From: Calliphora vicina
Lineage: Eukaryota > Arthropoda > Insecta > Diptera > Calliphoridae
DNA length: 64,000 nucleotides
Direction of reading: 5' to 3'
NCBI RefSeq assembly: GCF_958450345.1
Contig: NC_088784.1
Location: forward strand, 60,249,247-60,313,246
The notes under the pieces are model-generated. The model saw only the letters and a program-made list of their open reading frames with translations. It was not told where the DNA came from and did no database searches. Every line of letters starts with the position of its first letter. Position 1 is the first letter of the stretch. A program made the position numbers and the translations under genes. Positions 51,801 through 55,589 of this stretch are shown one piece after another.

Positions 51801-54177
51801 AAAGTCTTCATTTGTTGCATAGTGTAATTAATGATAACTCAAAAGGTGTTCGTCCGATATTATTAAAATAAACTTAGAAATATTGAGATTTACATAACCT
51901 TTAATCCCTTCATATATTGCGTTTCAATCGGCTCAGTAGTTTCAGAGTTATAATAACAAATTGAAGCAAAAAATATATTTATTGTCAATTTTTTGGTTTT
52001 TTAAAAAAAAACATGAAAAATCGAAAACGACAAAACCCACATGTAATATGAAAAAAATGAGATATCGATCATAAAAATCTATTGATTATTTTCGAATATA
52101 TTCTCAATTAAGTTAATTCGCTCATTTTCACATTAAAATTTAGTAGTTAATGTTTTTCTTTCGATTGATTGAAATTTCATTAAAATCGGCCCAAAAATAT
52201 ATACCATTTATTACCAAATTTTACCTTTGACTTTAACGATTTTAAGGTTTACATTTTCCGATTTTAGTAAAACATTCAGACTATATTTAAAATTACATGG
52301 ACTGTAATATTCTGAACATGAAAATTAGTTTTTGTCGAAAATCGAAAAATTTATATAGCAGTTACGGAAAAACTATAGGAGTTATTGACATAATTTTCTC
52401 ATATTTTTATTCCTTATTATGTTATAAATAAATCCCAATGTGATGATCAACAAATTCTGAAATTTGTTTAACAAATTTTTTAAAAATTTGAAAATGGAGA
52501 TTTGAAACTGCAGTTAAAAATAAAATATGTTAATTTTTTTTAATTTTTTGTTCAAGAGGCCTGAGACACGTTAATGGTCTGAGGAATTTTTAATAACTTT
52601 AACATTTTTTAAACAATCTTTTATATCTTATTGGAACGACAATTACGTACACATTTCGATTCTTTTAAATTAAATTGCAAAAGTAATTATTTAATGGCAA
52701 AATTTTTTAAAAAAACTGAAAAATTTGAATTTTTTTCCGAATTTTAGCGATAATAGAGTTTGTGGGTCTTTTTCAAAAGATTTTTTTACTGTAATTTTCA
52801 TTAATATAAATAAATCTATATATTTTTGTACAATAATGCAGAATATTAAAGAGTTTCTTCACAAATTTATTTCATATAAATTCTAAAATTTTTGACCTCA
52901 TCTCAAAATCTTATTTTTTCGAAACCGATTTGGTTCAGATTTTCAGCACTTAGCTTCTAGTATCACAATATTCTACCCTTCAAATTTTGAACAACAATTT
53001 TTTTTCCAAAAAACAGATTGTCTCTTATATCAAAATGTTTAATATACTTAGAATATGGAAAAAAATCGGCCCAACAAAAAAACAAATAAAATATAACGTC
53101 CGTCAAAAATCGTAAGAAAATTAGGTTTGAGGTACCTTAAGGGACTCTATGGGAGTAATTTTCTACAATAATTCACCTCACTTTAAAAATATTTCCAAAA
53201 TATTACAAACAAAAATATAAATCTAAAATTTTTTTATGAAAAATTTTAAGTGTGGTGAAGTGATTTGGTAAATTCATAAGGTCTCCTATCATTTCATATT
53301 GTCATAATGTCCTAATATTTCTCGACTTTTAGGACATTTTTACTTTGAAAGGGAATAAAAACATTTTCAAACCATTGTGAAATATTAGGACATTATGACA
53401 ATATGGCATGGCCTTGTGAATTGACCAAATATGAAGAAAAAAACATCATAATTGTGAATAAAATATTTATTTTGCTTTATTATATTTTATAGGAGATTTA
53501 CTGGAAAACTACTGCTGGAATGATGATCTGATGAATTTCGCACGTGTACTCTTCTCCATTTCAATACTATTAACATTTCCTATTGAATGTTTTGTCTCAC
53601 GAGAGGTATGTTAAATATCATCAATCACTATAGCAATATAATTGAAAAATATAAAAATTCTATGCAGATTGTAAGACACATGGTGCATCGTTTTGTGCTC
53701 AAGGAGCCCATCAGTGAGTTGACTGATGAAAAAGATCCCAAACAGGAAAAAGGAGCTGAAGTTGATGAGTACTCGAGAAATATCACACTGGCTATAGTGT
53801 TTAGTGCTTTTGTTATTTCACCCATGACGGAGTGTTTGGGTTCGGTATTGGAATTGAATGTAAGTTTATTATTTAATTTGAATCGTTAATAAGAATGTTT
53901 AAATATATTTTTAAATCTTATTTAATGAAAGGGTCTTTTGGCTGCCATACCTCTGGCTTATATTCTGCCCGGTTTGGCGTACATACAAATGGATCCAAAT
54001 CCCTTATTAAGCCGCGAAAAGTTACCTGCTTTAGGTTTAGTCGTATTCGGTGCATTAGTTACTATTTTGGGTGCGGCCGTTTTATTGCCCAGCATCGATG
54101 AAGATTGTCGGGCCGACATTGTGATGGATTATTGTAAAAATTCCAATGTGCGTGATAATGCAACACTAACAACTTAA
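3448..54177 (+). CDS. SLC38A11: SLC38A11-like sodium-coupled neutral amino acid transporter, 8 exons, 5'-partial
   Basis: Join of 3448-3804, 22158-22272, 22543-22795, 38623-38693, 44670-44831, 53493-53605, 53668-53859 and 53932-54177; 1509 nt, 502 residues plus TAA. Every junction is GT-AG and phases match (0,1,2,1,1,0,0). The product is an AAAP/SLC38 multipass membrane protein expected to move neutral amino acids across the plasma or an endomembrane; substrate is inferred from family only. Visible hallmarks are NSIVGSGVIGIPYA in TM1 (about residues 76-95), ITDYSL after TM2, MISYNVVVGDTLSKV, FMCHHNTFLVYQSM in TM6, GDLLENYCWNDDL, FPIECFVSRE in TM8 and TECLGSVLELN in TM9. About 11 hydrophobic segments are present, as is usual for the family. 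The N-terminus (about 56 residues) is hydrophilic, with Q-rich tracts and a run of Gly. An in-frame stop at 3433-3435 and no in-frame ATG before 3616 mean that the start is in an upstream exon or at Met 3616. The probable Drosophila counterpart is CG13743 (from memory). Confidence 0.95.
4610..5130 (+). repeat. Fragment of repeat family R (interior of the TAGAGTGAC foldback element)
   Basis: Phrases such as AAATTCGCCAGGCTATTAAT, TATGAGTTTTGTCTTCGTAG and CCGTTAACCTATTCGCAG match the interior of 28256-29850. Termini are absent. The copy is strongly diverged. Confidence 0.65.
5245..5350. repeat. Dispersed repeat, inverted partner of 16480-16580
   Basis: The segment containing CATCAACAAACTCAAATGTT, GCAGCAAATGTTTCATAGTA and TGGATGGGGACT is found in reverse complement at about 16483-16577. 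It is of unknown type. Sequence from 5350 to 7490 is AT-rich with a short GATGATG run near 6728 and nothing else recognisable. Confidence 0.6.
7496..8280 (+). mobile_element. hAT-like non-autonomous element, copy A (ATCGGTTAATCG family)
   Basis: It begins TAGGGTATTCAATTAATCGG, fitting the hAT terminal pattern YARNG, and carries several GGTTAATCG motifs within 130 bp. A reverse-orientation copy lies at 17928-19345 and a fragment at 46027-46370. The far end is missing here. No coding segment was seen. Confidence 0.6.
8300..8459 (+). repeat. Family R copy, left part, split by the hAT element
   Basis: This segment and 12393-12600 together align with about 28600-29345. The phrase ending GAGAAAAAATAATTAT continues after the hAT insertion with ATTTTGGCGAATGAGC. 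In the uninterrupted copy the junction reads TTTTGTCCATATTTAGGCGA at 29141-29160. Confidence 0.75.
8934..10294 (-). CDS. hAT-like transposase, exon 2 (catalytic part), probably frame-broken at the junction
   Basis: It encodes about 452 residues: VVHWDGKILEDITGMNK, then FDTTSSNTGEFAGAAVLLEQ, CRHHIYELVLRAVFE, HARWMSKAIYSLKIF, and an acidic stretch of E and D near residues 340-360. D...CxxH...RW order is as in hAT RNase H-like domains. The acceptor CAG ends at 10295, followed by eight T. Joined to exon 1 in phase 0 the frame is off by one; one extra T in that homopolymer would restore it, so a single-base deletion or a sequence error is likely. The rest is fully open. Confidence 0.75.
10360..11067 (-). 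CDS. hAT-like transposase, exon 1
   Basis: It starts at the ATG at 11067 (MAANEVLLFWNKARIPTRDK); the frame is open a little further upstream without another ATG. The 236 residues include a trihelix/SANT-like front part with repeated W and K residues, a GRPGSMIGIDMALVGIEKRK segment, and a block ending ALDKCMISDRNAMHLMAAVA and GHNVSNLVLNRSSIRRYR, which I recognise from a widespread insect and cnidarian transposase family. The donor GTAAGG begins at 10359 after ENLH, phase 0. Confidence 0.75.
12393..12620 (+). repeat. Family R copy, right part
   Basis: Continuation of the repeat interrupted at 8459: GGCGAATGAGCTCAATTTCC, then GTGAAGGTCAAATGTCAAAT, matching 29155-29345. The following 12620-14270 is AT-rich intron sequence without anything I can identify. 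Confidence 0.75.
14280..14472. mobile_element. Tc1/mariner-type MITE, 193 bp
   Basis: Terminal inverted repeats CAGAGAGCCTCAAAAGTGA and TCACTTTTGAGGCTCTCTG are flanked by TA on both sides (14278-14279, 14473-14474). There is no coding content. Confidence 0.88.
14839..15250 (+). pseudogene. Toll-like receptor fragment: last leucine-rich repeats and LRR C-terminal cap
   Basis: Open frame from after a stop at 14836-14838. It reads QELYLQHNAIATIDTLTF, LKILRLDHNLITEFAVWNF, LNEVRMAGNPWTCNC, FRDYVNRHESVQDKLKLRC. The order of LRRs, 'F-VW' line, NPW-C-C and downstream Cys is that of the cysteine-rich cap in insect Toll-6/7/8-class receptors. There is no signal peptide, TIR domain or membrane segment, and no splice acceptor at the front. 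The frame runs on to 15300 only by entering repeat family F (ATGTCAAGTG... from about 15250). It is best read as a duplicated, truncated exon stranded in the transporter intron. Confidence 0.65.
15245..15700 (+). repeat. Family F fragment
   Basis: TTCATGTCAAGTG...AAAATCGATGTCTTCCGATC matches the terminus of the foldback element at 19408, followed by TTGGTCGCTTAGTGGAATGC units. It abuts the Toll-like fragment directly. Confidence 0.7.
15885..16115. repeat. Local foldback built from AAATATTTGTCAGA motifs
   Basis: AATATTTGTCAGA-type motifs occur three times on the + strand (about 15890-15980) and at least three times inverted (about 16040-16105), separated by poly-T/A runs. The arrangement can form a long imperfect hairpin. 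No terminal repeats or duplication were found. Confidence 0.65.
16480..16580. repeat. Dispersed repeat, inverted partner of 5245-5350
   Basis: Reverse-complement match of about 95 bp to the 5.3 kb segment, including TAGTCCCCATCCATACTGTG. Type unknown. Confidence 0.6.
16590..17150 (+). pseudogene. Unrecognised decayed coding segment, interrupted by a MITE
   Basis: Codon-like reading before the MITE (FIKSILESLLTVNKAY, YDVDEDT) continues in the same frame after it (LSPANFAVIPAANLYQRKNQ, then HLADFFPRIILEWEKEKHE and KDEEKVMREMDFIVLQLQ) once one copy of the CAG duplication is removed. In-frame stops fall within KSQRIC and after HEIE. The tail is charged and coiled-coil-like, as in Myb/SANT-type transposon or nuclear proteins, but I do not recognise the family. 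Confidence 0.4.
16691..16860. mobile_element. PIF/Harbinger-like MITE, 170 bp
   Basis: Termini GGGCCGAATTACCGCA and TGCGGTAATTCGGCCC are perfectly inverted, flanked by CAG on both sides (16688-16690, 16861-16863). Three-base duplications of the CWG/TWA type are typical of PIF/Harbinger. Internal CATTCGATATC motifs are repeated. Confidence 0.8.
17120..17515 (+). repeat. Helentron-like family A fragment
   Basis: The units at 17231 and 17382 are 151 bp apart and carry CATAATTAGTCATTGCTCCC and AATAATTGGTCATAGCTCCC. The copy ends with a shortened stem-loop region and TTACTTG|TTT at 17504-17513, the same boundary as at 591-597. Confidence 0.6.
17928..19345 (-). mobile_element. hAT-like non-autonomous element, copy B, with a nested insertion
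   Basis: Reverse-complement relative of 7496-8280, ending CCGATTAATTGAATACCCTA at about 19326-19345. It is interrupted at 18150-18712 by a PIF/Harbinger-like element. No transposase frame was found. Confidence 0.6.
18150..18712. mobile_element. PIF/Harbinger-like non-autonomous element, 563 bp
   Basis: Ends TAGGGCCCATA / TATGGGCCCTA with the shared subterminal block GTGATTGTGC, flanked by TAA at 18147-18149 and 18713-18715. The unfilled site, ATAACTAAACGAAAC, is visible in reverse complement in copy A near 8030-8044, confirming both boundaries and the 3-bp duplication. Confidence 0.82.
19408..20783. mobile_element. Foldback element F, 1376 bp, with internal tandem units
   Basis: Ends TGGGGCATTTCGTTTCAAGTG and CACTTGACACGAAATGCCCCA are inverted, with further symmetry over the GATCGGGATGAAATTT block. 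Inside are about five direct units with TTGGTCGCTTAGTGGGATG (near 19797, 19913, 20083, 20240 and 20419) and one inverted unit (about 20480-20660). It sits between TA and TATATATTCTGG; the unfilled target reads AAAGTATATATATTCTGG near 60880, which implies a TA duplication. Confidence 0.75.
20968..21218. mobile_element. PIF/Harbinger-like MITE, 251 bp
   Basis: Inverted ends AGGTAGGGTCACACATGG and CCATGTGTGACCCTACCT continue into AAATATTT. They are flanked by TAA at 20965-20967 and 21219-21221. The empty site GGATTACTAAGTCATTAA is present at about 61122-61140. Confidence 0.88.
22158..22272 (+). CDS. SLC38A11: SLC38A11-like coding exon 2 (loop and start of TM3)
   Basis: Acceptor TTTTTAG ends at 22157; donor GTATGA starts at 22273. 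It encodes VKCGHICGRFSYPGI then a hydrophobic run ending QFMYPFL, plus one base of a split Ala codon. It follows an 18.35 kb intron filled with transposons. Confidence 0.93.
22543..22795 (+). CDS. SLC38A11: SLC38A11-like coding exon 3 (TM3 to TM5)
   Basis: Acceptor AATTACAG ends at 22542; donor GTAAGT starts at 22796. It begins with the split Ala codon, then MISYNVVVGDTLSKV, a typical SLC38 signature, followed by two further hydrophobic segments (GVVFFVTVGIVVPLCLY and ASFISLACVVFILFAVIIKL). The exon ends in phase 2 after SGDYK. Confidence 0.95.
23571..24240. repeat. hAT-like terminal fragments with ACCGGTTAACCG motifs
   Basis: TAGTGTTAATAAAAAATCG at 23571 interrupts a family A copy (ATTAGTCATAGC|T). 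ACCGGTT and GGTTAACCG motifs follow; a second end-like start, TAGAGTTGTCAAACCGG, lies at about 24071. Related ACCGG motifs occur at 21975-22050. YARNG-like starts suggest hAT, but full boundaries were not resolved. Confidence 0.4.
24273..24345 (-). repeat. Family H terminal fragment with stem-loop
   Basis: AACAAGTAAGAGAGCTAT is followed by the perfect stem ATTCGGC-TGT-GCCGAAT (24291-24307) and GTATACCCTTCAC. This is the same end, inverted, as the one at 21561-21600. Confidence 0.7.
24600..24790 (+). repeat. Helentron-like family A fragment
   Basis: CCCGAAATTGGACTTTATCA, GTCATAAATGTTTAATTTAT and ATAGCTCCCATATAAGGCCC match 165-470. One 153-bp unit is recognisable. Confidence 0.65.
24795..25170 (-). 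pseudogene. Mariner-like transposase C-terminal remnant
   Basis: On the - strand, near 24860-24925, a KLEKR..TKYIELKRDYVER-like ending is readable, with a frame change in the middle. Upstream LFTELRPVEISTPETIEKF is readable with stops between. This resembles the C-termini of mariner transposases, but too little is left for a firm call. Confidence 0.4.
25578..26400 (-). mobile_element. Tc1-like element, 5'-truncated
   Basis: The left end CAGTAGTGGACTAAAGTGGA follows TA (25576-25577), in line with a Tc1 terminus. The transposase at 25795-26382 occupies the interior. Homology stops near 26390-26400, before the 5' half and the second terminus, just upstream of the palindromic element that starts at 26456. 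Confidence 0.7.
25795..26400 (-). pseudogene. Tc1-like DDE transposase, C-terminal half
   Basis: An open 195-residue frame includes the three catalytic positions of a DD34E domain: WSDETK (first D), FQQDGDPKHTAK (second D) and SPDLNPIENLW (E). The KHGGGSLMVWGCF block is also present. EVWKRV can be read just upstream, but the DNA-binding N-terminal half of a normal 340-residue Tc1 transposase is absent, so it cannot be functional alone. Confidence 0.9.
26710..27175 (-). pseudogene. Tc1-like transposase C-terminal remnant, left arm
   Basis: This is the mirror of 27400-27863. It reads KHAGCNVMVWG near 27175 down to MEWPPQLLDLNPIENIWEIV and GFATKY at 26710. Here the motif is DLNPIENIW, as in intact Tc1 proteins, whereas the right arm has H for P. 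Confidence 0.75.
27170..27863 (+). pseudogene. Tc1-like transposase remnant, right half of the palindrome
   Basis: The reading starts mid-protein at AQKPLISKRNQKKRLKFAME, passes VLFSDESEFNI (first D) and KHGGCNVMVWG, changes frame, has a conserved QHDNDPKH-like segment near 27566, and ends SVMEWPPQLLDLNHIENIWE and GFATKY (stop at about 27861). Frame changes occur near 27440-27640. The N-terminal domain is replaced by the inverted copy of the C-terminal part. Confidence 0.75.
28256..29850. mobile_element. Foldback hAT-like non-autonomous element (family R), 1595 bp
   Basis: Ends TAGAGTGACA / TGTCACTCTA with the 8-bp duplication ATTTATAT at 28248-28255 and 29851-29858. Inverted arms are about 500 bp (28256-28770 and 29350-29850). 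TAGAG fits YARNG and 8 bp fits hAT. Matching 89-codon open frames in both arms are a by-product of the inverted repeat, not genes. Partial copies occur at 4610-5130, 8300-12620 (split), 32600-32840, 45245-46016 and 52190-53020. Confidence 0.82.
29930..31765 (+). repeat. Tandem array with about 153-bp period (family A Helentron-like)
   Basis: The motif GGACCTTATATGGGAGCTAT (with variants) starts near 30237, 30388, 30541, 30694, 30847, 31000 and 31153, spacing 151-153 bp. The array is followed by unique-looking sequence to about 31640 and an end with ACTTATATATACCCTCATTC and GGTGGTGGAGGGTATAAAAA. The period equals that of the copy at 131-436. Confidence 0.8.
32600..32840 (+). repeat. Family R fragment
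   Basis: AGAAAGTTAACAAGTTTCAC, TTTTGCATATATCTGACCTT and CGATTTGGCTCACATTTTCA match the right arm of 28256-29850. Terminus absent. Confidence 0.65.
33265..33500. repeat. Simple repeats: TG/CA runs and a TATAA run
   Basis: A short GTGTGTGTGTGTG tract lies at about 33281-33291, ACACACACACACA at about 33371-33385, and ATAATATAATATAATATAAT at about 33476-33495. The surrounding 32850-34430 is otherwise unremarkable intron. Confidence 0.8.
34436..35940. mobile_element. Transib-like non-autonomous foldback element, 1505 bp
   Basis: Both ends are CACAGTGG (34436-34443; inverted at 35933-35940), flanked by the 5-bp duplication CAACG (34431-34435, 35941-35945). Arms share AATAAATATGTAACTTCTAA and ACGGTAAGTC over about 90 bp. 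CACAGTG fits the Transib terminal rule CACWRTG, and 5-bp duplications are typical of Transib. A second imperfect palindrome lies inside (35455-35830). No RAG1-like transposase was found; a 143-codon open stretch at 34760-35191 shows no recognisable domain. A one-ended relative starts at 47343. Confidence 0.75.
35455..35830. repeat. Internal imperfect palindrome of the Transib-like element
   Basis: TTTTTTAATTGTCAAAAGTT with GAAAAGTAGACAAAATCC and CAACTCGCAGAGAATTTACC are mirrored by GGTAAATTATCTGCGAGTTG, GGATTTTGTCTACTTTTC and AACTTTTGACAATTAAAAAA. Arms are about 180 bp. Confidence 0.75.
36850..37230 (+). repeat. Helentron-like family A fragment
   Basis: GTGACCAATTATGGACTAAG and GAGACTTATATAGGAGCTAC, about 150 bp apart, match the 153-bp array units. 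It is strongly diverged. Sequence 35950-36850 and 37230-37995 shows nothing else I can support. Confidence 0.5.
38000..38450. repeat. Family H end followed by a family F fragment
   Basis: CAAGTAAGAG with the stem ATTCG...CGAAT (38017-38033) repeats the family H terminus. From 38107 the F unit TTTGCTCAAAAGAAAGCTTA appears, then an inverted F end, GGTTCACTTGACATGGAATC and CCCCA, stops at about 38352. Confidence 0.6.
38623..38693 (+). CDS. SLC38A11: SLC38A11-like coding exon 4 (71 nt, extracellular loop to TM6)
   Basis: Acceptor TCGAATAG ends at 38622; donor GTGAGT starts at 38694. Translation is ITDTAESWKFANSDVIPATG then IMVF, aligning with the family segment before the conserved CHHN motif. 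This very small exon sits between introns of 15.8 and 6.0 kb. Phase 2 in and phase 1 out fit both neighbours, which is the main support. Confidence 0.9.
39144..39160. other. Perfect GC-rich hairpin
   Basis: GGTGCG-CTT-CGCACC in the context TAGCTTACCCGGTGCGCTTC stands out from AT-rich intron. Hairpins of this kind mark ends of some transposon families in insects. No matching second end was found. Confidence 0.5.
39590..39973 (+). repeat. Repeat family S, left part (target of the piggyBac-like MITE)
   Basis: Contains ATGATAACTCAAAAAGGGTT, TTTTAATCGGCTCAGTAGTT and TTCGGAG. It continues at 41646-41900 after two nested insertions. Other copies: 49485-49740, 51826-52175 and 55590-56260. Confidence 0.7.
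40240..41627 (+). mobile_element. hAT-like element with CCCGGGAA subterminal repeats, 1388 bp
   Basis: Ends AAGGGTTTAGGG (left) and CCCCAAACCCTA (right; TAGGGTTTGGGG inward, fitting YARNG). Flanks GTTGCGAG (40232-40239) and GTTGCAAG (41628-41635) form an 8-bp duplication with one difference. Both ends carry several copies of CCCGGGAA in both orientations. A transposase fragment is inside. Confidence 0.8.
40631..40985 (+). pseudogene. hAT transposase C-terminal (dimerisation region) remnant
   Basis: The open part ends ALITIKPTHV and is followed, past a single stop at 40916-40918, by SERVFLSNDLLNALVI in the same frame. This corresponds to the hAT signature around PTSVESERVF, so the Glu codon has become TAA. 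Upstream of 40631 the frame is lost. Confidence 0.7.
41646..41900 (+). repeat. Repeat family S, right part
   Basis: TTAATGTTCTTCTTTTGATTG continues the family S copy. TTTTAATCGGCTCAGTAGTT recurs at about 41727. Confidence 0.65.
42290..42640 (+). repeat. Helentron-like family A fragment, strongly decayed
   Basis: TATTTCACCTAGCCACCATA, GAAATGTCCACCCGGAA and a following unit about 110 bp on resemble 140-180. Sequence 42640-43430 shows nothing further. Confidence 0.45.
43430..43975. repeat. Family F copy, decayed
   Basis: TTAGCAAAATGTGACCCAAA, AAAGCTTAGATATTTTCCTT, then inverted ACTATTTGGGACACATTTTT and GGAAGACATCGATTTCAAAA, give the same fold-back order as 19408-20783. The outermost left terminus is lost. 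Confidence 0.65.
43985..44117 (-). repeat. hAT-like solo terminus with GGTAACGGT motifs
   Basis: Read on the - strand it begins CAAGGTTGGGTAACGTT and contains several (G/C)GTAACGGTA motifs within 130 bp. CAAGG fits YARNG. No partner end was found. Confidence 0.4.
44670..44831 (+). CDS. SLC38A11: SLC38A11-like coding exon 5 (TM6 and TM7)
   Basis: Acceptor CTTTTTAG ends at 44669; donor GTATGT starts at 44832. It opens with a split Ala codon and FMCHHNTFLVYQSM, the most conserved part of the family, then MERWEKVTHISIGFAW and a hydrophobic helix ending STFRALSQ. The last base begins a Gly codon completed by the next exon. Confidence 0.95.
45245..46016. mobile_element. Family R foldback element, short copy (772 bp)
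   Basis: Ends TAGAGTGACAATCAGTTGTA and TGTCACTCTA match 28256-29850. The interior has lost about half. A clean target duplication is not seen (TATATACA left, ATGTACAT right). Confidence 0.75.
46027..46370. repeat. hAT-like copy C fragment with inverted ends
   Basis: ATCGCTCATTTGCTGCAACA (46027 on) is mirrored by TGTTGCAGCAAATGAGCGAT (about 46340-46360). The interior resembles 7720-7830 and 18950-19140 of the ATCGGTTAATCG family. Confidence 0.55.
46801..47275. mobile_element. MITE with ACACGATTGCCGCAATGC inverted ends, about 475 bp
   Basis: TTACACGATTGCCGCAATGC (46810-46829) is mirrored by GCATTGCGGCAATCGTGTAA (about 47260-47279). The outer left edge GGTAGGAT resembles the 20968 MITE. The outermost bases on the right have diverged, so the target duplication is unresolved. 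Confidence 0.65.
47343..47600 (+). repeat. One-ended Transib-like fragment
   Basis: GCACAGTGGTATGAG, GAGGGAAATAAATCTGTAAC and TTAGTCCGATTTGAATGAAA align with the left end of 34436-35940. The partner end is missing. Confidence 0.6.
47628..47875. mobile_element. MITE with TCCTATCATGTCATA inverted ends
   Basis: TCCTATCATGTCATATTGTC (from 47638) is mirrored by TATTAGGACATTATGACATG and ATAGGA. The centre has an unusually GC-rich stretch, AGTCGGTTAAGCCGAGCCGC. A second copy is at 53268-53430. Confidence 0.65.
49485..49990 (+). repeat. Family S fragment
   Basis: AACCACTACACAATTTTGAT, GTGGCTCCAGTAGTACAAAT and CCAAATTTTAAATTCTATGG match 55595-55660. Sequence 47880-49480 shows nothing identifiable. 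Confidence 0.55.
50248..51577 (-). repeat. Family H Helentron-like repeat with three near-identical 275-bp tandem copies
   Basis: It starts CAAGTAAGAGAGCTAT with the perfect stem ATTCGGC-TGT-GCCGAAT (50264-50280). A block beginning GAAAGTTGATTTCAACACAC occurs at 50753, 51028 and 51304 (spacing 275 and 276), each with ATGGTGAAGGGTATAAAAAG near its end. Open frames of 92 and 182 codons here are produced by the repeat and show no protein family. Confidence 0.8.
51826..52175 (+). repeat. Family S copy with unfilled piggyBac target
   Basis: TAATGATAACTCAAAAGGTG, GTTTCAATCGGCTCAGTAGT and TTTAGTAGTTAATGTTTTTC. The last contains the single TTAA that is duplicated around the element at 39974-41645. 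Confidence 0.7.
52190..53020 (-). repeat. Family R copy, decayed
   Basis: AAATGTGTACGTAATTGTCG-type sequence (inverted), ATTAATATAAATAAATCTAT and TTGGTTCAGATTTTCAGCAC match the arms and interior of 28256-29850. Confidence 0.65.
53255..53430. mobile_element. MITE, second copy of the TCCTATCAT family
   Basis: TTTGGTAAATTCATAAGG then TCCTATCATTTCATATTGTC are mirrored by GACAATATGGCATGGCCTTG and TGAATTGACCAAA. It lies about 60 bp before exon 6. Confidence 0.65.
53493..53605 (+). CDS. SLC38A11: SLC38A11-like coding exon 6 (loop and TM8)
   Basis: Acceptor TTTTATAG ends at 53492; donor GTATGT starts at 53606. It encodes GDLLENYCWNDDLMNFAR, then a hydrophobic helix ending FPIECFVSRE. Human SLC38A11 has a nearly identical motif order. 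It ends in phase 0. Confidence 0.95.
53668..53859 (+). CDS. SLC38A11: SLC38A11-like coding exon 7 (cytoplasmic loop and TM9)
   Basis: Acceptor CTATGCAG ends at 53667 after a 62-bp intron; donor GTAAGT starts at 53860. The exon encodes 64 residues: a charged loop (TDEKDPKQEKGAEVDEYS), then NITLAIVFSAFVISPMTECL and GSVLELN. The charged loop is longer than in the vertebrate homologue. Confidence 0.95.
53932..54177 (+). CDS. SLC38A11: SLC38A11-like terminal coding exon (TM10, TM11, stop)
   Basis: Acceptor GAAAG ends at 53931 after a 72-bp intron; the pyrimidine tract is weak, so the junction rests on frame continuity (ELN|GLLAAIPLAYILPG). It carries two hydrophobic segments, a short tail with IDEDCRADIVMDYC, and ends with TAA at 54175-54177. 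Confidence 0.93.
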   Translation, partial: GLLAAIPLAYILPGLAYIQMDPNPLLSREKLPALGLVVFGALVTILGAAVLLPSIDEDCRADIVMDYCKNSNVRDNATLTT

Positions 54178-54494
54178 TTTGTCTAGCTGTTGCAACTACA
54201 TTCATACCAAAGATAGTGTTTTTTTCTCTACCCCTCAACATTGTGATTGTTAACGATTGTTTGTCGCCCGTACACATTGTTAAATTTGCAACAGATCGTA
54301 TTGAGCATCAAGCATTAATTAATATTTATTAGAATACTACATATACTATACATTAATACATATTTAAATAAATATAAATACCAGCATATATATACTATAT
54401 ATTTTATTAAGAACAAACAATTAACGAAATGTTAAAAAAAAAACTACAAAAAGATATTATATTCCTCTCTAGAAAAAAGCCATTATTTAATAAA
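54178..54494 (+). promoter_or_regulatory. 3' UTR with candidate poly(A) signals
   Basis: AATAAA hexamers lie at 54367-54372 and 54489-54494 in AT-rich sequence just after the transporter stop codon. The hexamer is common by chance in DNA of this composition, so position is the main support. The real cleavage site cannot be read from sequence. Confidence 0.5.
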
Positions 54495-54729
54495 CAAAAA
54501 GGTATTAGTTTTTAAGTAGATCAAACATATTTACAGGATCAGAGAAAAATTAGGAAGTTTTAAAACTTTAAGTCATCTAGTTTCGACGGTACTCTTCAAA
54601 AAATTCTTTGTAAATGTCAAGTGGTCAAAATTTATTTTCTTCATACACTTAAAAAATTACCATTGGGGAGTTGTAGGCATTGTTGGGTACATTTGTATAA
54701 TTGATTTTGAAAAAATTCTCAATAATGTA

Positions 54730-55266
54730 AAGGGTGTTTTTTATAGACTCGGATAACTTTAAATTGAAAGAAAACTGAGAATAATGTTTCTAATATACAT
54801 GCCATTGACTTTGTTAATGAGATAATTTTATGACATTAATGATTTAATATGAATTCGGACATGTGGCCAATTTTCACACACTCTTCGCTGTATTTCGGCA
54901 ATAACGCGTCGAATATTCGCTCCAAAGTGCTCGATCGTATCTGGTTTATGCATAAACCTGGGAATCCCTAGAGAAAATAATCTAATGGCATCATATCATA
55001 TCACATCAACGAGTTAGTTAGTGTAAAGACATATGGACCAATGATTCCATCGTCCCAAATAGTGAGTTCTTCTGGATGTAATGGTGTTTCGACAATGGCT
55101 TGATAATTATCTTAGCTAGCCGCGGCGGCCACATGCCCGAAATCATATTTGAACATTAATACCCTAAAATTATTTAATAAATAGAGCAAATTGGATCGAT
55201 ATTTAAAACGTTCTTCTCTGTTTTATTTCAATTTAAAGTTATCCACCTGTATAAAAAAACACACTT
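54730..55266 (-). mobile_element. Mariner-like element with large internal deletion, 537 bp
   Basis: Inverted ends AAGGGTGTTTTTTATAGACT..GGATAACTTTAAATTGAAA and the mirror GGATAACTTT...AAAAACACACTT. On the - strand TPLHPEELTIWDDGIIGPYV is followed, after a deletion, by MPLDYFLWG and, in another frame, IEHFGANIRRVIAEIQRRVC and ENWPHV. These are the order and motifs of a mariner transposase family common in insects. The first catalytic block is missing. Confidence 0.7.
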
Positions 55267-55589
55267 AACATTTTAGTCAATGTATTTTGTTGTTGTATCA
55301 GATAAATGTCTTGCTGTATTATTGTTTGTCTCGTCTCTATGTATAATTCTTTATGACTGAAATTGGTATTATATAGACCTTAAAGACTATGGAAAAGTTA
55401 AAATTTCAACAAAGCCAGAATTTCAAATTTCGCCTCCAGAGGGGATGGGTGGCTGGTATAGTCGGACTTAACTGGTGTTTTTGAATTGAAATTTGGGATA
55501 TAATGTCCCATCAGTACTCATAGTACTAATTTTTGTTGAAATACACCTGGGATATATAGTCAGCCCCAAGTAAAAATAGAAGCTTTTTC

